In this document: positions 16,731 to 26,200 of the stretch, one piece after another | Layout: every line of letters starts with the position of its first letter | Numbering within the stretch: position 1 is the stretch's first letter | Assembly (NCBI GenBank): GCA_018434685.1 | Contig: JAHDOV010000019.1 | Span: 1 to 64,000 of the forward strand | Direction: 5' to 3' | DNA from: Deltaproteobacteria bacterium | GTDB taxonomy: Bacteria; Desulfobacterota; Desulfomonilia; UBA1062 | DNA length: 64,000 bases | Notes under the pieces: generated by a model | Seen by the model: the letters and a program-made list of their open reading frames with translations, nothing else | What the model was told of the DNA's origin: nothing | The model's database searches: none | Program-made: the position numbers and the translations under genes

Positions 16731-18653
16731 ATGAATCTGGACCATCTCTTTTCACCGATAACCATAAACACCATGACGCTCAAGAACCGCGCTGTCATGC
16801 CGCCCATGGGTACGGGCTATGCAAATGCAGACAACACGCCGGGCGAAAGGCTCATCGGGTATCTTGCCCGGCGGGCCAGGGGCGGCACCGGATTGATCAT
16901 CACCGAGATATGCGCGGTGGATCCACGGGGCAAGGGCTTTCCCAACGAGCTCGGTCTCTGGAGCGACGACTTCATTGCGTCCCTGTCAAAGATCCCCGAG
17001 GCGATTCACCGTGAGGGCGCACAGGTGGCCATTCAGCTCCATCATGCCGGCCGGGAGACCTTCGAGAGTGTTACCGGTGCAATCCCGGAAGCGCCGTCTC
17101 CCATCCCGAGCGTCATTCTGAATCAGCCCTGCGAAGAGATGAGCATCTCTCGCATTGCCCATATAATCGACGCCTATGGAACTGCCGCTCTGCGGGCAAG
17201 AAAGGCAGGCTTCGACGCCGTGGAGATTCACTCTGCCCACGGGTATCTCCTCAATCAGTTCCTCTCCCCGTTTTCCAACCAGAGATCGGACAGGTACGGC
17301 GGCTCTGACGAAAACAGGGCGCGGTTTGTGCTGGAGATCGTCGAGGCGGTTCGAGGCAGAGTCGGGGCGGATTTCCCGGTCATTATCCGGGTATCGACAG
17401 ACGAGCTGGTACGCGGCGGCTACGACCTGGAATTCATGAAATGGCTTGCCCCGCAGCTGGTCTCGGCAGGCGTGGATGCCATCCATGCCTCGGTGGGGGT
17501 CTATTCAACGCCCGGGCAGCTGAGCATCGCCTCGATGGACACCGAAGAGGGGTTCAACCTCTTTCGGGCCCGCGCCATAAAAGAGGCAGCAGGCGTGCCG
17601 GTGATCGGGGTAGGCCGCATCAGCCTGGCACTGGCCGAGAAGGCCATAGCCGAAAGCGATGCAGACCTCATCGCCTTCGGCAGGCAGCACCTGGCCGATC
17701 CTGACTTTATCAACAAGGCCAAGGCGGGGAACCTGGAAGACATCCGTCTGTGCGTTGCCTGCAACCAGGGCTGCATAGACCGCCTGAGCTTCGAGATGAA
17801 ATCGGCCACCTGCACCTTCAATCCCGAGTGCGGCAGGGAGTATAAGGGACTGCCACAGGCTAAGAGCAGGAAAAAGGTGTGGGTCGTCGGTGCAGGTCCT
17901 TCAGGACTTTGTGCTGCGATGTATGCCTCGCTGCGGGGATATGATGTCGAGGTCTTCGAAAAACAGGCCCTGCCCGGCGGGCAGATACAATCGGCAAGCA
18001 GGCCGCCCCATAAAAAGGCATTCATGGACTGGGTGGACTGGTCTGTGCGGCAGCTGAAAAAGCAGGATGTGAAGATTACCTTGAATCAGGAAGTAACGCG
18101 GGAGGCCCTGGAAAGCGGCAGGCCCGATGCCGTGGTCCTTGCCTCGGGTGCATACCCGGTTGCAGCACCTATCCCCGGCATTGACGGCGAGAAGGTGTTT
18201 GACGCACGGGATGTTCTCGAAGGCAAGGTAAAGCCCGCAAGCCCGGCGGTCATTCTCGGTGCCGGCTATGTGGGCATGGAGACCGCTGATTTCCTCGTTG
18301 CCCGCGGTATCGAGGTGGCCATCATAGAGATGCTCGCGTACCCGCCGGTGGGAAAGCACACGGCCCACGGCTACTGGCTGCACAAGAGGATCAGGCAGGG
18401 GGGCGGACGCATGATGTTCGGCGCGACCGTGACCGGCATCGAAAACGGCACGGTGCACTACACGCTCAGCGGAGAACAGAGATCGGAACCGACCGCCATG
18501 GTGATCACTGCCATGGGTGCGAAGTCGGACAACGGCCTGGAAGAGGTGCTCAGGGATCTCGGCATAGACTATCGCGTGGCGGGCGATGCCAGGAGTCCGC
18601 GGCGCCTTATTGAGGCAATTCACGAAGGGTACAAGGCAGCCGGAGAGATCTGA
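16731..18653 (+). CDS. NADH:flavin oxidoreductase, old-yellow-enzyme/2,4-dienoyl-CoA reductase type
   Basis: This 640-residue multidomain reductase has an N-terminal OYE-type FMN barrel (MPPMGTGYAN near residue 22; EIHSAHGYLLNQFLSP near 165), a 4Fe-4S site of four cysteines (CVACNQGC...C...C, about 340-365), and a C-terminal FAD/NAD(P) domain (VVGAGPSGLCAAMYA). Family members reduce enoate, dienoyl-CoA, amine or nitro substrates. It starts a little downstream of the selenoprotein gene on the same strand; whether it serves arsenic chemistry or carbon metabolism cannot be told. Confidence 0.9.
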   Translation: MNLDHLFSPITINTMTLKNRAVMPPMGTGYANADNTPGERLIGYLARRARGGTGLIITEICAVDPRGKGFPNELGLWSDDFIASLSKIPEAIHREGAQVAIQLHHAGRETFESVTGAIPEAPSPIPSVILNQPCEEMSISRIAHIIDAYGTAALRARKAGFDAVEIHSAHGYLLNQFLSPFSNQRSDRYGGSDENRARFVLEIVEAVRGRVGADFPVIIRVSTDELVRGGYDLEFMKWLAPQLVSAGVDAIHASVGVYSTPGQLSIASMDTEEGFNLFRARAIKEAAGVPVIGVGRISLALAEKAIAESDADLIAFGRQHLADPDFINKAKAGNLEDIRLCVACNQGCIDRLSFEMKSATCTFNPECGREYKGLPQAKSRKKVWVVGAGPSGLCAAMYASLRGYDVEVFEKQALPGGQIQSASRPPHKKAFMDWVDWSVRQLKKQDVKITLNQEVTREALESGRPDAVVLASGAYPVAAPIPGIDGEKVFDARDVLEGKVKPASPAVILGAGYVGMETADFLVARGIEVAIIEMLAYPPVGKHTAHGYWLHKRIRQGGGRMMFGATVTGIENGTVHYTLSGEQRSEPTAMVITAMGAKSDNGLEEVLRDLGIDYRVAGDARSPRRLIEAIHEGYKAAGEI

Positions 18654-18872
18654 GGCCTCCGGACGTTCAAGTGATTCAGGGGTTCCCTGCAGGAGCGACC
18701 CCCGCGCGAAACGGGACGGGACATACCCGCGCTGCAAAACCGGGTGCCCCTGTGAAGGATCAGCGGTATCGTAGCGTCACCTGATCTGGCGTATCTGGTG
18801 ATGGTAAGGGGAATATCGGGAGAACAGGCAGTTGAAGATGAACCATGCGAGGATGTGCAGGGGCGAGGTCCA

Positions 18873-19760
18873 ATGATGTCTCAGGATACAGCCGAAGGAG
18901 GCCGTGAAGGCCGGAAGGTTACCTGGGTCGGGGTGCTTGTCAATGCCCTGCTCGTAGTGCTGAAATTTATTGCCGGTATCGTGGGCAACAGCCAGGCCCT
19001 CATTGCAGACGCGGTGCACTCGGTTTCGGATTTCTTCACCGATGGAGTAGTCCTCCTGGGGCTCCGGTACGGGAGGAAGCCTCCTGATGAAGACCACCAC
19101 TTCGGCCATGGCCGGATCGAAACCATGGCCTCTGCCGTGGTGGGCCTTGCGCTCATTGCCGTTGCCTTCTATCTGGCGTACCGGTCCGGGATGAATATCT
19201 TCCTGCATGAAGAGACTCACCCCACGTGGCTTGCCCTTGCCGGGGCCGGCCTGTCCATTGCCTTCAAAGAGGCCCTCTATCAGTACACGGTGATCGTGGG
19301 GAAACGCATCAGGAGCCAGGCAGTGATTGCCAATGCCTGGCATCACCGGTCCGATGCCTTCTCGTCGGTGGCAGTGTTCATCGGGGTCGGCGGCGCGCTC
19401 ATCAAGCCGGGATGGCACATCCTCGATGCCTATGCGGCTCTGCTCGTCTCATTCTTCATCGCGAAAGTGGGGGCTGATGTCCTCTGGGGAGCCCTGCGGG
19501 AGATGACAGACGCCGCACCGCGTCAGGAATTTCTCAGGAGCATTGTGGACTGTGTCGGCCGGGTATCCGGCGTCCAGGGGGTGCACGACCTCAAGGTGCG
19601 CAGCATGGGGGGAACGTACTTTATCCAGGTGCATATCGTGGTTGACAGGAACATGAGCGTCGCCGAGAGTCACCGGATTGTCGAAGAGGCACGGGAGTGC
19701 CTTCACCGGGAATTCGACGACATCGGAGAGATTATCGTCCATGTCGATCCGTCGCCATGA
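18873..19760 (+). CDS. Cation diffusion facilitator (FieF/MamM-like)
   Basis: This 295-residue CDF transporter has six membrane segments, the TM2 motif ADAVHSVSDFFTD, the TM5 motif WHHRSDAFSSVAV and a C-terminal cytoplasmic domain with HDLKVRSMGG. The HxxxD/HxxxD pattern resembles FieF or magnetosome-type iron/zinc exporters. ATG at 18873 has GAGGT ahead; the longer upstream frame is unlike the family. It differs from the CDF at 4253-5152. Confidence 0.87.
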   Translation: MMSQDTAEGGREGRKVTWVGVLVNALLVVLKFIAGIVGNSQALIADAVHSVSDFFTDGVVLLGLRYGRKPPDEDHHFGHGRIETMASAVVGLALIAVAFYLAYRSGMNIFLHEETHPTWLALAGAGLSIAFKEALYQYTVIVGKRIRSQAVIANAWHHRSDAFSSVAVFIGVGGALIKPGWHILDAYAALLVSFFIAKVGADVLWGALREMTDAAPRQEFLRSIVDCVGRVSGVQGVHDLKVRSMGGTYFIQVHIVVDRNMSVAESHRIVEEARECLHREFDDIGEIIVHVDPSP

Positions 19761-19892
19761 CACGAGACTGTGTCCACATAGAGCGAATGCAATCTCCCTG
19801 CAGGATATGGGTTAACTCTTGAAGCTGAGGACTTCCGGGTCGGGCCGGGTCAAGACACGCTTGTCGTCTTAACCTGTGAGTGCTGCGGTCTG

Positions 19893-20417
19893 TCAGGGGG
19901 CTGCAGCGGGCTGGCCGATGATCGTCTCCACCGATCCACCATGGAAGAGCCCCCAGCCTTCTGTTTCCAGGGAATAGTTCAGGTTGATGGCCTTCTCGTA
20001 GCGTTTTCCATGGCGGAGCGAGTCGGAACGAAAATGGTCCTGGGCGATGATGGTCGTGCTCATGGCCTGATAGCCCTGTTTTGCCACCATGATCTCGATT
20101 GCCGTCTCCTCGAGGAACCTGGTATTTCTCGTCTCGCACTCCCTGCTCACGTTGTTGGGCTGGGGCTGGTTCCTCTTCTGGCCTGCTATATACGATGAGG
20201 TTTCATATTCGAGGGTATACGGCGTAGTGCCCTTGTAGACCCCGTCTACAAAGACCTCGGCGTCGGGTGGCTGAGAATCGATAGTGATGGTCATCTCCAG
20301 GGCACAGTGGCCCCTGAAATCTTGCCAGGGTATCCACCCGTATTGATCGGGAGCGCTGCACCCTCCGAGCATGAGCACCAGTACAATGAGAACAGAGTTC
20401 AATACCGTTGTCTTCAT
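19893..20417 (-). CDS. PEGA-domain lipoprotein
   Basis: This 174-residue protein has a signal peptide and lipobox (VLMLGGC, Cys20), so it should be a lipoprotein. A PEGA repeat follows (SQPPDAEVFVDGVYKGTTPY), a small beta domain of cell-surface proteins. The remaining part is not recognised. Single gene with its own start region facing a divergent gene. Confidence 0.78.
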   Translation of the reverse strand: MKTTVLNSVLIVLVLMLGGCSAPDQYGWIPWQDFRGHCALEMTITIDSQPPDAEVFVDGVYKGTTPYTLEYETSSYIAGQKRNQPQPNNVSRECETRNTRFLEETAIEIMVAKQGYQAMSTTIIAQDHFRSDSLRHGKRYEKAINLNYSLETEGWGLFHGGSVETIIGQPAAAP

Positions 20418-20606
20418 GGTTTTTTCCGGGTTTCTCAGGTGCGCGGTTGGAAAAGATTCTCAGGATGATTCTCTTTTTTATATGCCCTGATGACTGTATA
20501 CAATGTTCCTGGCCGGGAATGCAACCAGGAAAGCTCCTTACCCCTGATATCAGCCCATGGCCCGGGAGCATGGCCGGGGAACGAGACTCAGACCCCGGGG
20601 GTCATC

Positions 20607-20634
20607 TTGACTTGCCGCACCTGCGGTCTATTAT
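20607..20634 (+). promoter_or_regulatory. Sigma70-like promoter
   Basis: TTGACT (20607-20612) and TATTAT (20629-20634) with a 16-base spacer precede the SHOCT protein gene by about 120 bases. The palindrome GACCCCGGGGGTC lies just upstream (20591-20603). The rest of the 338-base intergenic region between the divergent lipoprotein and SHOCT genes shows no other feature. Confidence 0.6.
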
Positions 20635-20755
20635 ATCCTCGTTGGTTCAGACCGGCATAGTGACCCCTGCGGGCTTGACTGTGCTGTTTCGGCAGGAACT
20701 TTAGCGGATATGGGGTCGTTAGACGGACAACGGTGAGGTCGAAAAGGAGGCAGAA

Positions 20756-21250
20756 ATGATCGGGAAATTGTTGTGCATCGGGGTAGTGGCGCTGACGCTC
20801 GCCGGAATATATGCCGCTTTCGCCATTTATGACCCCGTGGATATAGCAGGAAAAGATCATGCCGGCATGGCAGGAAAATCACTCGAAGCCTCCTGCGTCA
20901 CGTGTCCGGGGTACGCACACGCTGCCGGCAGCGGGGATGGGGGTGAATTGATCTCAGACAGACAGGGTTCCGGTCTTCTCCCACAGGTGCAGGAGAGGCA
21001 GTGGCCCTGGCACATGGGGGACTACGGCTACGGCAGGGGCATGATGGGCTTCTGGTTCGGAGGGTTTCTCATGTGGATAACCTTTATCGTGGTGATCGCC
21101 GTGGCAGTCTACCTCATCATCCGCAGCACAAGGGCTTCAACCACAGATACCCTGATGACCGAGACCCCGCTCCAGATACTGAAGAAGCGCTATGCCCGGG
21201 GCGAGATATCCAAGGAAGAGTTCGACGAGATCAGGAAAGATCTCGACTAA
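20756..21250 (+). CDS. SHOCT-domain membrane protein
   Basis: This 164-residue protein has an N-terminal membrane segment (about 5-25), an extracytoplasmic stretch containing CVTCPGYAH, a Trp/Gly-rich patch (MMGFWFGGFLMW) leading into a second helix, and a C-terminal SHOCT domain (LQILKKRYARGEISKEEFDE), a short oligomerisation module. The ribosome site AAAGGAGG lies upstream. Function is unknown; such proteins are often envelope-stress related. Confidence 0.8.
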   Translation: MIGKLLCIGVVALTLAGIYAAFAIYDPVDIAGKDHAGMAGKSLEASCVTCPGYAHAAGSGDGGELISDRQGSGLLPQVQERQWPWHMGDYGYGRGMMGFWFGGFLMWITFIVVIAVAVYLIIRSTRASTTDTLMTETPLQILKKRYARGEISKEEFDEIRKDLD

Positions 21251-21342
21251 AACGGCGGTCTTGACGAGCAGGCCGCGGGACAGGCAAGGGTTTGGAGTGC
21301 CGGTAAAACCGGATCTCCCTGTGGCACGCAGAGTGTCTTTTT

Positions 21343-21567
21343 TCACAGCGGGAGGATAGTCTGAATCCCCACCCTGCCGGCAAGGGAGCCCTCGATCCTC
21401 TCCCGTTCCCGGGCACTGAACCGGATGCACACCCCGCAGTCAGAACTGATATGCCTGGGTACCGGGATGATCTTGAAGGGTATGTCCAGTTTCTTGAGGA
21501 TCTTCTCGGCGAGCAGGGCGGAGCTCACGCTGTCGAAGATCACGACCTGAAAGTCCGTTGCGGTCAT
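21343..21567 (-). CDS. DUF3343 putative Se/S carrier protein
   Basis: This 74-residue DUF3343 protein starts MTATDFQVVIFDSVSSALLA and has the motif DCGVCIRF, whose Cys pair could carry sulfur or selenium. DUF3343 is described as a putative Se/S carrier. Its ATG overlaps the yedF stop (ATGA), and it ends the three-gene selenium operon. Confidence 0.85.
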   Translation of the reverse strand: MTATDFQVVIFDSVSSALLAEKILKKLDIPFKIIPVPRHISSDCGVCIRFSARERERIEGSLAGRVGIQTILPL

Positions 21568-22145
21568 AGCTGGACGAGTCTTCCCGCTGAGAGCATGGCC
21601 TCTGCGATGTCGTACATGTTGGAGACAGTCCCTGCAGCGAGCTGATCCTTGATCTCGAAGTACCCGAGACAGGTCCCGCACACGAGAATGTTCACCCCGC
21701 TGCCTGAGAGTTCACGGAGATCTTCGATGACCTCGGAGCCCGCGACCGTGAGCCTCACCCCGGTGTTGAAGAAGATCATGGTGTCGGGCCGTTGAGATGC
21801 CTCCACAACGGTGTGGATAAAACTCCTCATGAGCAGGCTCCCGAGCTTGTCTTCGCCGCTGCCCATCCTGTCGGAGCCGATGGCGATTACCAGCGGACCT
21901 TCCGGTGATGTCGCTGGTTGCGGGGCCTGACAGGAGGACCCCCTGGTCATGTGGATGCGGATATCCTTGCCGTCGCCTTCGATTACCACCTCGCAGCCCT
22001 GGCTCTGTGCCATCCGCTTGACGTTTTCACGGGCCGTGACATTGTCCACGACCACAACGATCTCGTCATTGTCCTGGAGAGCCTTCCTGGTCAGGATCAC
22101 CGGCTGCGGACAGGCAAGACCCCGCGCATCGATCTCCTTCTTCAT
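21564..22145 (-). CDS. yedF: Selenium metabolism protein YedF
   Basis: This 193-residue YedF protein fuses a TusA-like domain (DARGLACPQPVILTRKAL, Cys12 being the sulfur/selenium acceptor) to a DsrE-like domain (CGTCLGYFEIKDQ near residue 155). YedF co-occurs with selenophosphate synthetase across genomes and is thought to transfer selenium. It overlaps both neighbours by four bases, so the operon is tightly coupled. It fits the four UGA-containing genes in this window. Confidence 0.92.
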   Translation of the reverse strand: MKKEIDARGLACPQPVILTRKALQDNDEIVVVVDNVTARENVKRMAQSQGCEVVIEGDGKDIRIHMTRGSSCQAPQPATSPEGPLVIAIGSDRMGSGEDKLGSLLMRSFIHTVVEASQRPDTMIFFNTGVRLTVAGSEVIEDLRELSGSGVNILVCGTCLGYFEIKDQLAAGTVSNMYDIAEAMLSAGRLVQL

Positions 22146-23317
22146 GCGAGTGCTCCTTCTTCCTGGCGTGATGCCAGCTGTTCGACGGCATTGAGCGCAT
22201 AGTCTATTTCCCAGGGGGTGGTGAAATAGCCGATACTGAACCGTACGGTCCCCTCCGGGAAGGTCCCGATGGTGTGGTGAGCACTGGGAGAGCAGTGCAG
22301 ACCGGGCCTCGACATGATGCCGAAGTCTTCGTCGAGCAGCAGTGCCGTCTCCGACGGACTCATCCCGGAGACCACGAACGATACCACCGGTGTCCGGCGT
22401 TGGGCATCGCCGCCGCCGTATACCGTAACGCCGGGTATTTCCAGCAGGCCGCCCAAGAGTCTGGCGCTCAGCTCCATTTCCCTGCTGTGTATGTTTTCCA
22501 CCCCGGTATCGAGCACGAACCGTACCCCGGCACCCAGACCTGCAATGCCCATGGCATTGGGCGTGCCGGATTCGAACTTGTCGGGCAGGAATTCGGGCTG
22601 GTGCTCGAACTCTGACCTGCTCCCTGTGCCACCCATGATCAGGGGTTTGATCTGCTTCTCGAGCCCGGGACCCATATACAGTCCCCCGGTTCCCTGGGGC
22701 CCGTAGAGCGATTTATGCCCGGTGAATACCAGGAGATCGATGAACATCTCATTGACGTCGATGGGAATGGCGCCGGCGGTCTGTGAGGCATCGACGCAGA
22801 ACACGATGCCGCGCTCACGTGCCATGGCGCCGACAGTGCTCAGCGGCATGATGGTGCCGGTCACGTTGGAGGCGTGAGTGAGGATGATTGCCCTGGTATG
22901 GGGCTTGATGGCCTGTTCCACATCTCGCGGGTCGATCTCGCCGGAGGCAGAGCAGCGAACGACATCGAGCTCGAGCCTTCTGTCCTCCAGCGACCTGAGC
23001 GGGCGCATCACGGAATTGTGTTCCATGCCCGAGGTGATGACATGGTCACCCGGCCCGAGCAGGCCCAGGGTGACAATATTGAGGGCCTCGGTGGCATTCT
23101 TGGTGAAGATGATGCGGAGCATCTCGTCGATGCCGAACAGCTCTGCCAGGGCCTCTCTCGTGTCCATGAGAACGCGGCCCGCGTCGATGGACAGGGAGTG
23201 CCCCGAGCGGCCCGGGTTGGCCCCCACGTGCCTGTTGAAATGATCCATGGCGTCGAGGGTTTCCTGTGGCTTGGGCCACGAGGTGGCTGCATTGTCGAAG
23301 TAGATAATCTCTCTCAT
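22142..23317 (-). CDS. Cysteine desulfurase/selenocysteine lyase family protein
   Basis: This 391-residue class V PLP enzyme has the PLP lysine in FTGHKSLYGPQGTGGLY (near residue 205) and a catalytic Cys in MSRPGLHCSPSAH (near residue 340). It releases sulfur or selenium from cysteine or selenocysteine as an enzyme-bound persulfide or perselenide. It heads the operon with yedF and the DUF3343 gene, which together look like a selenium delivery route to selenophosphate synthetase, itself outside this window. Confidence 0.92.
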   Translation of the reverse strand: MREIIYFDNAATSWPKPQETLDAMDHFNRHVGANPGRSGHSLSIDAGRVLMDTREALAELFGIDEMLRIIFTKNATEALNIVTLGLLGPGDHVITSGMEHNSVMRPLRSLEDRRLELDVVRCSASGEIDPRDVEQAIKPHTRAIILTHASNVTGTIMPLSTVGAMARERGIVFCVDASQTAGAIPIDVNEMFIDLLVFTGHKSLYGPQGTGGLYMGPGLEKQIKPLIMGGTGSRSEFEHQPEFLPDKFESGTPNAMGIAGLGAGVRFVLDTGVENIHSREMELSARLLGGLLEIPGVTVYGGGDAQRRTPVVSFVVSGMSPSETALLLDEDFGIMSRPGLHCSPSAHHTIGTFPEGTVRFSIGYFTTPWEIDYALNAVEQLASRQEEGALA

Positions 23318-23508
23318 ATCGTCTCTGGATAAACCTGTTGTGTCGCCTTCTTGCCGGAGACTATTTTATTTCCTGCCGTATAGATCGGAGTAAGTGATCG
23401 CCCTGTACAAGTCAAATGCCAAATATGCATAGTAATTCAAGAAGTATGTCTTTTTCTCATACGTTGTCCTGTTCGAGGCATGCAGGGCGCACTACAGCAG
23501 GGGAGATT

Positions 23509-24537
23509 CTACTGCCAGGACAGCGATGATGCCTTGAATACCACGAACACCTTCCTGCCGGGCAGCAGGGAGAGCGATTCGGCTGCATGGTCCGTGACGG
23601 TGCAGGTGAGCGCGATCCCCGGTGTCTGCACATCGATCTGTATCCGGCCGTTCTCCCGTGCCACGGTCAACTGTCTGATTTCCCCGGGCAGGATATTCTG
23701 GGCCGAGATGGCTGAGGGCGGCTCCGTGGCGATCATGATATCCCACGGGTGCAGCACGGCAACGGCATGTTCCTCCGGCGGTTTCAATGCGTATATCCTG
23801 TTGCCTTCCCCGATCTCTTTTGACCAGAGATTGTCTCTGTCGGCGCCCCAGGGCCCGGGTATGATGTTTTCCACCCCGGTCCCCACGATGCGGCCCTTGT
23901 GGATGCGGATAATGCTGTCGGTTATGTTACTGAGCCATGCCCGGTCATGGCTGGCTATGACAATGGTGGTATCGAACCGGGTCCTGATGTCGCGGATGGC
24001 CTTTTGTATGAGCTGTGCGCTGTGGGTATCGACACTCGCGGTGGGCTCGTCCAGGAGGAGCACCCGGGGCCTGAGGATGAGCCGTGATGCGACCGACACA
24101 CGCTGGGCCTCGCCCCCGGAGAGTTCGTACCAGCGCCTGCCTGCAAATATTTTTGGAGAGAGTCCCACCCAGTCGAGGGCCTCGTGGACCCGCTCCTTGA
24201 GGTCGTGCTTTTCTCCCCTGATCCTCAGGCCATAGGCCACGTTGTCAAATACCGAGCGTTTCAGAAGGTACGGCTCCTGCAGCACCAGGGTTACCTGATT
24301 CCTCAACTCACCAAGATCTCCCTCCACCTTCCTGCCATCGAAGAGGATCTCCCCCGTGTTCGGTGCCTCCAGGAACGAGAGGATCCTCAGCAGGGTGCTC
24401 TTACCGCACCCGTTGGGGCCCACGAGGCCCACCGAGGTTTTCTGTTCGATAGAGAATTCCGGGATGACGAGGGTGAAGTCTCGGCCGTATCCGTGCTGAA
24501 TGTGGGAGAGTGCGTACAAAGGGGTGGTTTCGTTCAT
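23509..24537 (-). CDS. tupC: Tungstate ABC transporter ATP-binding protein TupC
   Basis: This 342-residue ABC ATPase has Walker A GPNGCGKST, signature YELSGGEAQRVSVAS, Walker B VLLLDEPTASVD and H-loop IASHDRAWL, plus a C-terminal TOBE-like domain (about 275-342) that may bind oxyanion. Its start overlaps tupB (ATGA). With TupA and TupB it imports tungstate for the two aldehyde oxidoreductases in the window. Confidence 0.9.
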   Translation of the reverse strand: MNETTPLYALSHIQHGYGRDFTLVIPEFSIEQKTSVGLVGPNGCGKSTLLRILSFLEAPNTGEILFDGRKVEGDLGELRNQVTLVLQEPYLLKRSVFDNVAYGLRIRGEKHDLKERVHEALDWVGLSPKIFAGRRWYELSGGEAQRVSVASRLILRPRVLLLDEPTASVDTHSAQLIQKAIRDIRTRFDTTIVIASHDRAWLSNITDSIIRIHKGRIVGTGVENIIPGPWGADRDNLWSKEIGEGNRIYALKPPEEHAVAVLHPWDIMIATEPPSAISAQNILPGEIRQLTVARENGRIQIDVQTPGIALTCTVTDHAAESLSLLPGRKVFVVFKASSLSWQ

Positions 24538-25226
24538 GCTGTCTTCCTCTTCAGTGCAGAGATTATCCCGTTCATGGTGAAGGCAATGGCCAGGAGGACA
24601 AGCCCCAGCGCTATTCCCATGGCGAACTGACCCTTTCCTGTCTCCAGGGCGATGGCCGTGGTAATGGTCCTCGTATGCCACTTGATGTTGCCGCCGATCA
24701 TCATGGATATCCCCACCTCGGAGATGGCCCTGCCGTAGGCGGTCACCCCGGCCGTGAGGACGGCGTAGCGTGCTTCCAGAAGGCTCGCGATGGCGATCTG
24801 TTTCCCCCGGGCACCGAGCGTGAGGAGATTCACGCGGAGTCTCCTGTCCAGGCTTTCGATGGCGGTTGCCGTAAGGGATATGACAATGGGGATGACCAGG
24901 ATCGTCTGAGCCAGGGCTATGCCTGCGATGGAAAAAAGCAGCCCCATCTCGCCCAGGGGACCCCTGCGGGTGACAAAGCCATAGACGAGGAGGCCCACAA
25001 CGACCGTGGGCATGGCAAGGAGGGTGTCAACGACCGCACGGCACTGCTTCTTCCCGGGAAAGGAAAAGTACCCGAGGAGGAATCCCAGGGGGATGCCGAT
25101 GAGCAGGCTCATGGAGATGGACAGCGTCGACACCTTCAGCGTGGTGATGATGGCGGAATAGGTCTCCGGGTTGCCGGACAGGAGCAGCTTGATTGCGTGA
25201 ATAAATCCCTGTGCTATGTAGTCCAT
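24534..25226 (-). CDS. tupB: Tungstate ABC transporter permease TupB
   Basis: This 230-residue permease has five to six helices and the binding-protein-dependent transport loop (ISEVGISMMIGGNIKWHTR), matching TupB. The ATG at 25226 is chosen because the upstream in-frame extension is not family-like. It lies between tupA and tupC in the operon. Confidence 0.9.
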   Translation of the reverse strand: MDYIAQGFIHAIKLLLSGNPETYSAIITTLKVSTLSISMSLLIGIPLGFLLGYFSFPGKKQCRAVVDTLLAMPTVVVGLLVYGFVTRRGPLGEMGLLFSIAGIALAQTILVIPIVISLTATAIESLDRRLRVNLLTLGARGKQIAIASLLEARYAVLTAGVTAYGRAISEVGISMMIGGNIKWHTRTITTAIALETGKGQFAMGIALGLVLLAIAFTMNGIISALKRKTA

Positions 25227-25337
25227 GTGGTATCTCGACCGGAAGCCGGTCATTGCCTGCGGGTGCAGGCAGCAGCCGGCTTCCGGGGGTAAACTCCTTC
25301 AAAGTTGTCAGCCGATATGTTTATCGGCGTTCGTGTG

Positions 25338-26171
25338 TTATTCGCCTGCGTTCGGGGTGAAGAGCTGCTTGTCCATGAGTTTGAAGTCCCCAATCAGCTT
25401 CTGTGCTTCGGGTCCTACAAACCACAGGGCAAGCTTTGTTGCAAGATCATAGTTCACGTTCTTGCATTTGTCCGGATTGATGGGGATGACGCTGTACTGG
25501 TTCCGCAGTGTCTTGTCGCCCTCGACCAGGATGACCATGGGCGGGTTTCCCTTCCAGTTGGACTCGTACTTGATGAACGTTCCCCTGTCGGTCAGGGTGT
25601 AGGCCTCGCGTTCCGCAGCGATCGTGATGGTGCCCAGCATGCCCTGGCCAGTCTGGATATACCACTGCTCCTTGTCCGGGGCAGCAAACCCTGCAGCCTT
25701 CCAGAGCTCCTGCTCTTTCTTGTGGGTCCCCGAGTTGTCGCCCCTGCTGGCAAAGGCTGCCTTCTTTGCTTCGATGGTCTTGAAGAACTCGTCGATGCTC
25801 TGGCCCTTCACACCTGCCGGATCGGCCTTCGGGCCGATGATGACAAAGTCATTGAACATCACCTGGCGGCGGTCCACCCCGTATCCGTCATCCACGAACT
25901 TCTTTTCTGCCGCCGGGGCATGGACGAGCAGGACATCAACGTCGCAGTTTTTTCCCAGTTCGAGCGCCTTGCCGGTGCCCACGGAAACCCACTGGAGTTC
26001 GATGCCCAGGGCGGTCTTTATCTGGGGTGCAAGATAATCCAGCAGCCCGGTGTTGTCGGTGCTGGTCGTGGTAGCCATCTTGAGCACATCCTGTGCAAAG
26101 ACGGCCTGTGCGCCCAGCAGGACAAAGAATAAAACCGATACCAGTGTTACGTTCCTCAATAATCTTTTCAT
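25338..26171 (-). CDS. tupA: Tungstate-binding protein TupA
   Basis: This 277-residue periplasmic binding protein has a signal peptide (about 1-26, ending AVFAQ) and the TupA signature TTTSTDNTGLLDYL, which coordinates tungstate in preference to molybdate. Later motifs include SVGTGKALELGKNCDVDVLL and ASRGDNSGTHKKE. The ATG at 26171 fits the AGGAGG site better than a TTG three codons upstream. Confidence 0.94.
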   Translation of the reverse strand: MKRLLRNVTLVSVLFFVLLGAQAVFAQDVLKMATTTSTDNTGLLDYLAPQIKTALGIELQWVSVGTGKALELGKNCDVDVLLVHAPAAEKKFVDDGYGVDRRQVMFNDFVIIGPKADPAGVKGQSIDEFFKTIEAKKAAFASRGDNSGTHKKEQELWKAAGFAAPDKEQWYIQTGQGMLGTITIAAEREAYTLTDRGTFIKYESNWKGNPPMVILVEGDKTLRNQYSVIPINPDKCKNVNYDLATKLALWFVGPEAQKLIGDFKLMDKQLFTPNAGE

Positions 26172-26200
26172 CTCAGTCAATCCTCCTAATGGTCTTTTTC

